40,283 nt of DNA from Zychaea mexicana (taxonomy: Eukaryota > Mucoromycota > Mucoromycetes > Mucorales > Lichtheimiaceae). Each line of letters opens with the position of its first letter. Within the stretch, counting starts at the first letter, position 1. Positions 31,088-40,283 of the stretch are shown here, one piece after another. Where the stretch lies: assembly GCF_025766255.1 (NCBI RefSeq), contig NW_026516884.1:1-40283 (forward strand). The letters run 5' to 3'. The notes below the pieces were generated by a model. It did no database searches. It was not told where the DNA came from and worked only from the letters and a program-made list of their open reading frames with translations. The translations under genes and the position numbers were made by a program.

Positions 31088-32498
31088 TTAATTATTAAGC
31101 AAAGGTCGTCGAGCATCTTCGTGATCAGTATCGTCTTCGCCTTCTTGATAAGAAGCACGACGCTGTTTCTTGTTCTTTCTATTCCGTCGACCACAGCAGC
31201 ACAAGAGGTAGACAAAGAACTTCCAAGCGTACACAATGAGATCAGCGACATCACGAAACACGCTTGCTTTACCGTTAATGATACGTTCTGGACGCAACCG
31301 ATGACGACTATCAATCATGACACGAATACAAGCGACGACAGCGCTCAGGACACCCAGGGCGGTACTGGCAGAGATCAAGAACATGATGATTTGCTGGTAT
31401 CTCACGGCATTCATGACCGGCGCACCTCCCAAAATCTGACCTGTCATCATGCCTGGGATCGAAATGAGACCAATCACAGACATTTGATTAATCGTCGGCA
31501 ACATAGCCAGGCGAACGGCCTCAATAGCGATCGATTGGCCAGCCTCCCATCGCGAAGCACCAAATGCTAGATACGTTTCAATGTGTTCCTTGCGAGTGCC
31601 GACACTGGATAGACAGCTGCTTAATGCGACAGCCATGCCGCTCATCATGTTGCCCAATAGCATGCCCATCGTAGGAATGAAGGTCTCAGGCATCCAAAAT
31701 GGATGTTGTTCCATTGCGAATCTGCTGCCGATAATGCCAATTAAAAGTGTTGAAAAGCCGGTTGATAGTAGTACTGCCAGAAACTGTATACGAAATTGTC
31801 TGAGTGAATGTTATATATGACTAAAACGTTTCTTCCTTTCGAAAGAAAAAAATACTACTTACCATGCCGCGGAAACTTTGTTTGGACTTGTTATATACAG
31901 TTTCGTAAGTACCGAGCAAGATCAGCACACATGTCATTAGCATAATGATGGCAGGATGTCGAGCCTTGAAGACATCTTCAAGGATGAAGCCCTATAATGA
32001 ATATGCAGACGCATGCAACCAACAATGAGTACTTGTTTTGGATTAAAATTCAAGCGCCCCGTTCGGTCAGCACCACCAGCATGCAAAAGTACTGCACTCA
32101 CCATGATCGTAAGCTGTACAAGACATCGGATCGATGCAATGATAAGTGATTTTTCCAGCTTTAAACCAAGCACGACCGACATGATGCCTGGATATGAACA
32201 ATAGATCAATCTATCAGTTTCCTCATTCCATTTCATCACATGTACGTAAACTGGGTGTCTGGTAATAGGGTTGCTTTGTGGGAGTAGTACTTCACTAATA
32301 CACCGTCGTAAAAAAATGAGAGGGATATGTTACGTTACCGTTGACCAGAATGAAGCCCGAAGCAACTGCGACATTCTTCCAATCGAGTTGCGGTTGAGCA
32401 TGGCCACCGCCATCTTCGCCATAAGCACCAGCAAGGGTTGCATTGTCAGCAATACTTTGCTGTAACCCAGTCAACTCCAGCAGGAATGAATGTGACAT
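31088..32498 (-). CDS. UPF0014 membrane protein (FetB/ALS3-like transporter permease)
   Basis: Exons 32498-32339, 32187-32102, 31991-31863, 31783-31088 join to 356 residues. Family marks: NGIMSVVLGLKLEKSLIIAS, IRCLVQLTIMGFILEDVF, GTYETVYNKSKQSFRGM, FIPTMGMLLGNMMSGMAVAL, EAVRLAMLPTINQMSVIGLISIPGMMTGQILGGAPVMNAVRYQ. These identify UPF0014, which includes bacterial FetB (iron export permease with the ATPase FetA) and plant ALS3/STAR2 (aluminium tolerance). About seven membrane segments are expected. The N-terminus (~45 residues) is extra-membrane and Gly/His-containing. The C-terminus ends in a cytosolic-type tail with CCCGRRNRKNKKQRR then an acidic EGEDDTDHED, features I do not know from bacteria. 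No ATPase partner is nearby. Substrate unknown; metal-linked export is an inference. Confidence 0.88.
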
Positions 32499-34857
32499 GG
32501 AGTAAAAAGAATAGTAACAAGGGTGGAGAGAGAGAGAGAGAGAAGGGTGGCAAAATTAAAAATCTTTACTCCGAGACAGAGCATGTCTTGTAGCACCCTA
32601 AGCGGCTTTAATAGAAACTTTGAGGGTGAAACGGACCAGGATTGCGGTGTATGACAAAAACCGCGCGGGGTGTTTATTATCACCAGGTAACAAAAGCATC
32701 CATCTAATATACTCACATCAAACCATCAACGCAGCTATTGATTGCACTTGGCTTATTTTTTACATTTTTGCACAAGGCGCGCATCTCACGCTTTTCTTTG
32801 GATGATCTTATATTCATTTCAGAAAAAGAAATTTCATTGAAACAACGGAACTGATCTTGCTTTTGATGATGGCCGTTTTTCTTTTCATCTTCTGGGCGAT
32901 ACTACTGTACTATGCTCAGTTATGTAAAAGCAGGGTCGTGTGTGCGCGTGTTTACGGTGGTGCATATGCAAACAAACAAATTATTGGTTGCCTTTTTCGA
33001 CATACACGTAACCTTGCAATCTTATAACCCTGGCATGATCCTGCTCAAGTCCTTCAACAGGCAGCAGGCTGTGCGTCTTCTTTTGTATCCTCATGCATCT
33101 GACCTTGTACCTTGTGGGCTCCCACTAATTGATAAGCGAGAAAAGTGATATAAATGTTTGCATATCAAAATATGTAGTAGTAATGATCTTCCGCGTTTTA
33201 TACATCATTATTACATGTATATCGTTATTGAAACTCTCTGTTTCTGTCAAAAAAAGCAAAAATTCTAGCCTGCTCACAGAAATAGCATTATATGCATGTA
33301 CATCCCAGCATTCGTTAGGAAACAGCACTGTGCTTTGTATGGTAAGCTACAAATTAATAGTTTGGTTTCTTCATAATTCTTCGTTTTGTTTCTGTCAAAA
33401 TCAAATTTCATATATTGCTATCGATTATGTATCAATAACAGCTCTGCGACAAACCGTGCCTCCTTACCTTCGTACGTTCTTATTTACCACGTAACTTTAG
33501 CAACTCTAGCGGTCTATGACTTAACTCTAAATTAGTGGCCACGCAACTATAAGATTTGAGTAGATCTCGCGATTTTGGCGGAAAAAAACAAATTGCAGAA
33601 GAAGTACTAATGCATTTAATATCAAATATCATGTACCATATGTCCTCTTTATGTTATCATATAAACGTGAAGAAAGAAAAGTGAGGATCATGTTTGCGAC
33701 ACCAGGACACTTCATGGCTATACCTTGTAGAGTATCACCAACATATAATGTCGTGCTTTCATCAGGCCCTTCGCCCTTTTCTCGCTTTACACTACTACAG
33801 CAAACTTCCTTATCCTTAAACTGGTGTGAAAACGTACTTTTAAATGACAGTAACACTATTCTCATTCGACAACTGCTGTAGAGATCACATGATGATGTTT
33901 TTGGGTAGAATCAAAATTTAATGTTGCAGGACCGTCATGTTGAATTTGAACGAGCAGGGAACACATTATGGCTGCACATCCCACTTAAGCATATTACATA
34001 GAGAGACTGTTGGAATACAGAAAAGTGGTGGTCAATAGCGAATGCGCTGGTGACGCTAAACTCGCAAAAAGATGAAAGTGCACCTAGATAACGTTCAAAA
34101 ATGCTTTCTATGATATACTCTAAAAAGCCTTCGTTCGATAGTTTGTGAATGATCGACAAGAAACAGACAAAAAACAAAGTACACAATCCCAAATTTATAT
34201 ATTCCATATCTTCTTAATTGTACAGTTCAGTCTACTCACTTGTAAAAGAAAATTTTCAAGTGGTCTGAAACGCGGCTGGAGAAAAACAGCGGTGCCTAGA
34301 ACTGACCGACATTTAATCTTGTTAGTTCTTAGACAATGCCAAGTGCTTATTTATACTATACGTGAGCCAACAGAAAAGAAGGTGACTACGTCATAAAGAA
34401 GGTACGTACTACTAGCAATAGTAGTATTGAAACATCACCCTTTTTAAAGTTTATAAATTTGTGAACGATTATTTTATCCTCTTACATTAATTCAAAGATT
34501 GTGATAATTAAACCTTTTTTCGAAGCACACAGCTCGGTTTGGCGTACTACTTTAGGTTTCAAGGCAGAAAACTGAAGTGACCGTTTTAGCTGCACATGGT
34601 ATGCAGTAGAGCGGCGTATTTTAAGAAACTGTGTATTAACGATCAGTGCTACGTATATTATGTATGCATACATTTCAAAAGTATGCTCAAGTTTTGTATA
34701 ATGTTTTTTAACACACAAAACCATCGACTTTATACATATAGTGTATTATCGAGCATTATTGCATTATACTCTAGCAGTAACACGTGAATAGAACACTTCC
34801 ATCTACAAGCTGTTAAAAACCCATTTTTGAATGTAATTAGTAAATTACTGTCATATA
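32499..34857. other. Large AT-rich gap; nothing assignable
   Basis: About 2.4 kb upstream of two divergent genes. Contains a (GA)n run at 32525-32543. A reverse frame at 33629-33865 has VGDTLQGIAMK, faintly like the start of a LysM motif, and a reverse frame at 33935-34207 is hydrophobic; neither has support from neighbours or splice signals. Promoter of the UPF0014 gene lies at the left end. Confidence 0.35.
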
Positions 34858-35193
34858 CAGTGGACCCCCTTTAATGTCAACCCCTTTAATGTCAAACCCC
34901 GATACGGTCAATCTTTTTCTGAGAACCTCACATTTTTAGCAGAGATAAATTTCAACTTCTACATAAGGTCAATGTCAACACCTTAGCATCAAGGTCAAAC
35001 ATATACAATCAAAAGAGTTCATTTCGTTGTTGGTTGAAAATATATTGTCAGGGACGACTACGTTGCATACATATTTACATACACTGTGTCGGGGTGCGCT
35101 GGTTCTGAATAGTCTACCCCCTTCAACGTCAACCCCCGTTGGCGTCAACACTTTCAGTTATACTTCAGGGTTGACATTAAAGGGGGTCCACTC
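34858..35193 (+). mobile_element. 336-bp MITE, pogo/Tc1-like, TA target duplication
   Basis: Ends CAGTGGACCCCCTTTAATGT (left) and the matching inverse at 35169-35193 give ~25-bp terminal inverted repeats; TA flanks both sides (34856-34857, 35194-35195). Near both ends further ACCCC...GTCAA units occur (34878-34899, 35112-35150 inverted). There is no transposase inside, so it is a non-autonomous element of the Tc1/mariner superfamily, probably pogo-type because of the CAGT start and TA duplication. It shares its end motif with the element at 40058-40260. Confidence 0.8.
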
Positions 35194-35518
35194 TACGTGC
35201 CGCAAAATCTAATCAAACGCGCTTCCAATGCATAACCCTATGACTCCGATGTGCTTCATATAAAAGCCTTTACGTAAAAACTCGCTACTTTCTCCCCATA
35301 TTCTCTTCTCCTTTACAATAACCGGTTAGGGATCATTCTGTTGTTTGCAAAAGGAACACACATTTTTGCTCGAGCGATATATCATCTACGCTACGTCAAC
35401 CAAGAGAGGTGTTGTATGTGCATACCAGCATGTATATAGTGCTCTGCGATACAGTACACACAGTTAGGAGAGTCATACGGTACATTCTCCTTACTAACAT
35501 TGGGACCAGATTGTCAAG
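35194..35518. other. MFS transporter promoter region
   Basis: About 325 bp between the MITE and the transporter ATG. It has TATAAAAG at 35260 and CT-rich sequence at 35285-35315. The MITE thus sits within the likely promoter of the transporter. Confidence 0.4.
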
Positions 35519-38144
35519 ATGACTTTATTAGGAGGCACTGCAAAAGAAAAACGGAAACGAGAAGGGCAAAAGCAGCAAAATGGAAAGAATAATTATAGTG
35601 GCGACGATGACATTGAAGAGAGCAAGACGATGGTATCAAAAAAACTACCCATTTTACTCAAGTATCGATCCTCTCCGTTGTTTATTTTGGCCACTGTGAG
35701 CTTTTCATTTTTTACAAACGTAAGTACCTATTCTCTCATAAAGATAATAGTAGAACGTCAGCATACAAGTTCTACGTGTCACATGTTTTTTGTTTTACCA
35801 AAAAACATTTATATGTGATAGGAGCTGTTATACGGCATGATAACACCAATAAGTAAGAATATTCGATGTCTCTGAACGAATAGGTAGATTACGTATACTG
35901 TAAGCCCTATTTTTCATTGTTATGACATTTACCCATCAAGTGCCGTTTATGCTCGACTCAATGCATCAAAGCAACTCTTTAAATACTATGAGTGACATCC
36001 AACAACAAGAATATGCTGCAACATATGAAATCAACAGCCACGATGGCGGAAAATCGAGTGACACTGGAATACTCTTGGCGATTTATTATGCAGGCTTTGG
36101 AGGAGCATCACCGATATTTAATTTAATCAGTAAGTACTGTAGTATCTGCTACCATAATACGTCATTCCGGCTAGCGCTATATATATATGGAATGATTAAC
36201 GATACTAACAGCATAGCATACCATTATTGTTGTCAATTGTTATTGTGAATGTGTAATTCTAGATGACCACGTGCTTCGGAATAGAAAGGGTGTCATGCTA
36301 ATGGGTGTCTGTATCGAAATTATATCCCTTTTCCTGTTCCTGTTTGTCACTGAATTTTGGATGCTTGCTCTGGGACGTCTGTGCCATGGTCTCGGCTCAG
36401 GCTGCATTACCACACTCGGATATGTTGTTGTAGCAGATCACTTTCCATCGGAAGTTCTGGGAAAACAGGTATGCATGCACATGTACGGAAGTATATCAAT
36501 CACACACATCTAGATATCTGCAATTCTCATGACTATTGGTTATGCTTTCATGTAGATGGGGAAAGCATACATGTTTTACAAGGGTGGTGTTGCAGTTGGT
36601 GGACCGATAGGAGGTGCGTATAATAAGTAGTAGTGTGCAAATGCTATATGTATATAAAGATGCTGTGACAAAATGGCAGTTAAACTGTATGATTGACTGG
36701 TTTTAATTCAAACACTGTTATTTTGCAATTACTACTTGATTTATTGATATAGGTGGTAAGTATATATATACATACATACAAAAACAAAAGGGTATAATCA
36801 AGATTTTTGCTAGTAAACGCATCATTCTAAACTCTGTAATAATTCTAAATGTACACATGTAGCTCTGTTTCTCCACTATGGTTTTAAGGCCCCGTTTTAT
36901 TTCAGTATTTTCTTTGTAGGACTTGAGTTGCTCTTGATATTACTCATAGTAGAACGTCGTAGCAGTCCAAACGATTGGTTTGTTGATAGCTCTGAGAAAG
37001 AGATGATCAATACTTCTGCTACTACTGTACCTATAGATGAAGCTTGTGTGCATGCTAAATCGCCACCCCACCTTCAGCATAATATAGATAGGTATGAACA
37101 AACGAGCAATCATGAGGTTAATACTATCGCTAATGTTATTGCTAGTAATGGAGATGGAAACAGTACATGCATCCAAAAGCAGGAACCCACTGAACGAGCC
37201 TCATCAATAAGGACATCGTTATCATCATCAAAGTCGCAAATTGACGATGACAAGGAAGTCACTATCACAACGATGCGACTTCTGCGTAGTCCCCAAATAT
37301 GGACGATTATCTTGGTTTCCTTTTGTTCTGGGTGGGCGGTCGTAGTATTTGAGGTACGTGTTGTGGTATATAAATGCTTTAATCCTCTACTCAAGTGCAC
37401 TTTAAATGGTGTTGTGTAATCTATAATTTGTGTATTATCAATCATTTCTCCCAAAAAGCGAAGCTGATATATAAATGTATAACACGTTTTGCTATATATT
37501 TATTATATACAGCCAGTATTACCAATATATTTAAACGAAGAATGGGGGTATAACACAAGCGAGATCGGCTTATTGTTAGTCATTATATTGATACCTACAG
37601 TCGTTGGCTCAATTATCTCCGGATATGTGTACGATCGCATTGGTGCCAAAATACTTTCCTTTTCAGCATTGATACTTGGTGGAGCCTGTTTGGCTGTCTC
37701 AGGCATTTCGAATCGAGCTACGCCCGGTGGTGTAGTGCCATTGATCACCACAACAGCTGCCAATGAATTCTTTGCTTCCGTGTACAAGGGAGCCACCTTG
37801 CCTGAGACATCGCGTGTTGCCAAATCATTAGCTAATGGGAGCGATTGTGCTAGTTCCTATGCTTACGGTCTTTCGAATATTGCGTTTGCATCTGGTATGT
37901 ATATAATCCAGTTGTATTTTGTGATATGTATCACTGACTGATCGTAAGTAAAATATGCTTTCTTGAATATGTAGGTTGCTTGACGAGTCCTTTATTTGGC
38001 GGATATCTGTTTGAATGCACCAACTTCACAATTATGTGCATTACTGCATCGTCGGTTTTGTTCGTGGTCGCTCCCTTTGCCCTCGTATTTCTAGGAAATC
38101 ATGTTACTGGTTTTTCATATCTTAAAAGGCGGTTATTTCAGTAG
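35519..38144 (+). CDS. MFS transporter, DHA1/VMAT-like (9 exons, one microexon)
   Basis: Exons 35519-35719, 35822-35852, 35941-36129, 36263-36468, 36556-36613, 36753-36755 (3 nt, probable), 36863-37353, 37513-37894, 37975-38144 give 576 residues. The basic/acidic N-terminus is cytosolic. TM1 ends FFTNELLYGMITPIMPFML, typical of the drug:H+ antiporter DHA1 and vesicular amine transporter group. Next are LLAIYYAGFGGASPIFNLI, the loop NDHVLRNRKGVMLMG (the conserved MFS loop 2-3 region), LALGRLCHGLGSGCI and GGPIGGALFLHYGFKAPFYF (the DHA1 GP-x-x-GG signature). A long hydrophilic Ser/Asn-rich central loop (about 37000-37290) precedes TM7. The second half has SGYVYDRIGAKILSFSALIL. Stop TAG 38142-38144. 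Proton-coupled export of a small molecule is inferred; the substrate is unknown and no biosynthetic cluster adjoins it. Confidence 0.85.
36753..36755 (+). other. Probable 3-nt microexon (GTG) in the MFS gene
   Basis: GTG is framed by GATTTATTGATATAG upstream and GTAAGTAT downstream, a good acceptor directly followed by a textbook donor. Including it adds one Gly and makes GGPIGGALF, the family consensus, while skipping gives GGPIGALF; both keep frame. It also splits an otherwise 249-nt intron into 139 and 107 nt, nearer the sizes seen elsewhere in the window. Confidence 0.5.
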
Positions 38145-38479
38145 CTATTGTCTGCTGTGCACTGTTGCATATCTTGCTTATGATACGATCACATGCACAT
38201 AAAATTGTTTATTTGTTACTCCAATGATTATATCAAAAGATAACGATACATAACGGGTTGTACAACAGAGTGTTACAAAGTTATTCTTTATTGATTTTTT
38301 GCGTTGATGATGGGGAATATAAGTCTCTGTACACTACAATTTTTGTCAAACCTCACGAATACATGAAGGCGTGTTATGTTCACAGTAATCTAGCGTCGGT
38401 CAAGTAAAACTGCGGCTCGGTTTGCTAGCTAAAGCTTATACGCCTCGGCCATTCAGCCCGCTAAGGATGTGCATGACGA
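38145..38479. other. 3' flank of the MFS gene
   Basis: No gene. Likely the transporter's 3' UTR and the border of the decayed reverse sequence that follows. Confidence 0.35.
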
Positions 38480-39120
38480 TTATTCAATCTCTCACAACCA
38501 CCGAGCGACACTATACATCGTTGGTCATTAGATCCATTGCCTCAAAGCAAACTCTTGTCAGTCGACTGGATGTCTTGCTGATGAATGCGCGAATACCTTC
38601 GCCTGTTACAATTTACAACTCTTGAAACTGACCGTCCAACGTCTTTATAGTATCCACGGCAGCCAACACAGTATCTATTTCCTTACAGTATTGAAATTGA
38701 TGGTTTGTAATGACTGTTGTCGGGGCACGATTCAGAAAGTTGTGCATAACGTTCAAAAAACGAGATAAAGCGTGACTACCGTAGGTTCTCTATTAGAACA
38801 AGATGATATGAGTGCTATAAGAGGAGCAAAATTGAAGAGTGCATCTGCCACAGCACCAGCATCAGACGCATCAACGTGCTAATAAATCAACGTTCTCCTC
38901 TCCTGAATCCATTGCAGTATCAGTGTCTGTATATTGCTGTAAATTTTTGGCAAATTCGAATCTGGGTTTGCTGTAATGACTTGTTATGCTTCAGACACGG
39001 TAGTCTCGGAAAATACTCATCCATTGACGCCATATGCTTGTGTGTCAGCGAAAAGATGAGTGAATTTGAATTGCTCGCCCGAGTAAAAGTTAGAAGGTAG
39101 CACTCGGATTCCAGTAGTTT
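38480..39120 (-). pseudogene. Decayed reverse coding sequence, family unknown
   Basis: Read in reverse, protein-like segments follow each other in different frames: ASMDEYFPRLPCLKHNKSLQ (about 39020-38960), VDASDAGAVADALFNFAPLI (about 38875-38815), FLNVMHNFLNRAPTTVITNH then FQYCKEIDTVLAAVDTIKTL (about 38760-38645), and GEGIRAFISKTSSRLTRVCF (about 38610-38550). Stops and shifts separate them, with no splice signals at the breaks, so it is decayed rather than spliced. I cannot name the family. Probably the 3' part of the same relic as 39653-40057, an old transposon or captured gene (inference). Confidence 0.4.
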
Positions 39121-39652
39121 GATTTTGTTGCTTTTTGGATGTGGCTCCTTTCATCACTCAGTGCAGGAACCACAGAAACGTGTTAGTTGCAGCCGAAGAT
39201 TTCGAGATTCGTCGTGACAAACGTGTTGATGGAGTCGCCAACCGAATCGTTACACTCAGTCATAAACAGTCGGCGCAGCTACTGTATCCCGTCAAGTTAT
39301 TGATGTTTCTTATCTACAATAGCTTTCAACGGCGCCAAACTTGCCAAGTTTTTAGAAGCGCATTGTTTTGTGCTGCTATTGATGAGTCAAAATAATAATG
39401 TTGTGCTTAACTTTTATCTATTACATTTCAAGTAAAAGCCATTTCAGTTTACCCCCTTCCCTTCTTTTGTCTTTCAATGATCGCTGGCGGTACTACTATA
39501 TCAAACTACACCAATATCCGTATCCGGCAAGCCAGTATTCTAAAAGACATCCAGAAATGTGTTGACGTCCATATAATTTTTTTGTGAGCGTCCAAGCCTC
39601 GAGTACATATATAAATTACATGGAGCTATACTACTGAGATTCTTCATGCAAT
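39121..39652. other. Low-information stretch between two relic segments
   Basis: Frames on both strands are short and broken. It may be further decayed sequence of the relic on either side; nothing can be supported. Confidence 0.3.
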
Positions 39653-40057
39653 CTAACGAAGCCACTTTGAAATTTTTGATTTGCTTGACGCTACTTTTGA
39701 TATCAACACTAGCGAAAGTATCAAATGTAGGGGATGATGATAAGGGAAACCCGATCGGATATATACGTTAACAGTAGTTTGATCCAAAGATGATAGTAGT
39801 GTGGACACACTCAGTCGATTACCAAGTAAGTCTATCACAAGCTCGGTGCAACGGCGTTTGGTCGCAAGTTTGTGCAGGCACTCGAAGCAGCTGCAAAGAC
39901 GGAGGGGCATCACGCTCTGAAAAAAAACGTCGATATTATGACTCACTAGGCTATGTATTACAAGATCCCACTTATTAAACGCGCGTTCAAAGTCCTCATC
40001 AGCAACTATGGAAGAGGGGACTTCTAACAGATGCAATACCTGATATTGTTGTACATA
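39653..40057 (-). pseudogene. Decayed reverse coding sequence next to a MITE
   Basis: A reverse frame open from the MITE down to TAG at 39653-39655. The first two-thirds look protein-like: EVPSSIVADEDFERAFNKWD, IHSLVSHNIDVFFQSVMPLR and CFECLHKLATKRRC with several Cys, TELVIDLLGN. The beginning is cut by the MITE at 40058, so the frame upstream of 40057 is not original. No start codon or promoter can be assigned. Family unknown; together with 38480-39120 it looks like one old gene or transposon copy. Confidence 0.4.
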
Positions 40058-40260
40058 CAGTCGACCCCCGTTAACGTCAACCCTCAGGGTACCAGCAAAA
40101 GTGTTGACCATATCGAGGGTTGACGACCACCGGGGGTAGAGAATAGGCAAAATCTCTCACTACTAAATTTGAAAGGGTACCAGCGAATCGGTTGACGTTA
40201 TCGGGGGTTGACGTTATCGGGGTTGACGTTATCGGGGTTGACGTTAACGGGGGTATACTG
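40058..40260 (+). mobile_element. 203-bp MITE with TA duplication and tandem end repeats
   Basis: Starts CAGTCGACCCCCGTTAACGT and ends with the inverse of CAGTATACCCCCGTTAACGT; TA flanks both ends (40056-40057, 40261-40262). The right side has four tandem copies of a 15-16-bp unit GTTGACGTTATCGGGG (about 40192-40255, the last with AACGG). Inside, GGGTACCAGC occurs twice (40087 and 40176) in the same orientation. No coding capacity. The end motif CCCCnTTAAnGTCAACCC is shared with the MITE at 34858-35193, so both probably used transposases of one pogo/Tc1-like family. Confidence 0.8.
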
Positions 40261-40283
40261 TATTGCGTTAATTTCAGGTTCGA

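Noticed and set aside
33629..33865. LysM-like motif VGDTLQGIAMK on the reverse strand
   Set aside because: Only about ten residues fit; the rest of the LysM (the Leu and Asn positions) does not, and no exon partners or splice signals surround it.
37489..37512. Separate start of the second half of the MFS transporter at 37489
   Set aside because: The ATG lies in an intron that ends in TATATACAG at 37512; the exon joins in frame to the first half.

Overview
The window looks like nuclear DNA of a filamentous fungus, most likely an early-diverging one (Mucoromycota, Mucorales-like). The genes are split by many short introns (about 45-150 nt, GTAAGT/GTATGT donors, TAG/CAG acceptors). They encode eukaryotic housekeeping proteins (PDRG1, NFU1, USO1/p115, PPE1, an ACAA2-type thiolase). 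There is a DUF6729-like gene, and the transposons (Tad/I-like LINE, MULE with an OTU domain, pogo/Tc1-type MITEs) are of kinds common in such genomes. The lineage is an inference; no rRNA or tRNA gene is present to anchor it.

1-9.2 kb is a transposon graveyard with a readable history. A broken MULE-type transposase tail lies at 1-1060. An older decayed coding sequence (from 1720) was split by a 5'-truncated LINE (2726-4420) that made a 15-bp target duplication (2711-2725 and 8398-8412). A 3968-bp MULE (4421-8388, about 100-bp TIRs) then jumped into the LINE's poly(A) tail. The MULE carries a decayed transposase with a FAR1-like domain, DDE core, SWIM finger and a C-terminal OTU-type protease domain.

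10.0-16.1 kb holds three forward genes: a PDRG1/prefoldin-like protein (5 exons), the mitochondrial Fe-S carrier NFU1 (2 exons) and the ER-Golgi tether USO1/p115 (13 exons).

16.3-32.5 kb is almost all reverse-strand genes: a DUF6729-like protein, protein phosphatase methylesterase PPE1, mitochondrial-type 3-ketoacyl-CoA thiolase, a disordered Ser/Pro-rich protein, a membrane RING-CH (MARCH-like) ubiquitin ligase, a large fusion of an S4 domain, a pseudouridine-synthase fold without its catalytic Asp and a HemK/PrmC methyltransferase, and a UPF0014 (FetB/ALS3-like) membrane protein. The stretch 25.5-26.8 kb has coding-like pieces I could not assemble.

32.5-40.3 kb is sparse: one MFS (DHA1/VMAT-like) transporter with a probable 3-nt microexon, two MITEs with related ends (34858-35193 and 40058-40260), and decayed reverse-strand coding sequence between the transporter and the second MITE.

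The housekeeping genes are not functionally linked to each other and no operon or gene cluster is evident. The most unusual items are the S4/dead-RluA/HemK fusion, the nested LINE-MULE insertion with OTU-transposase, and the microexon.
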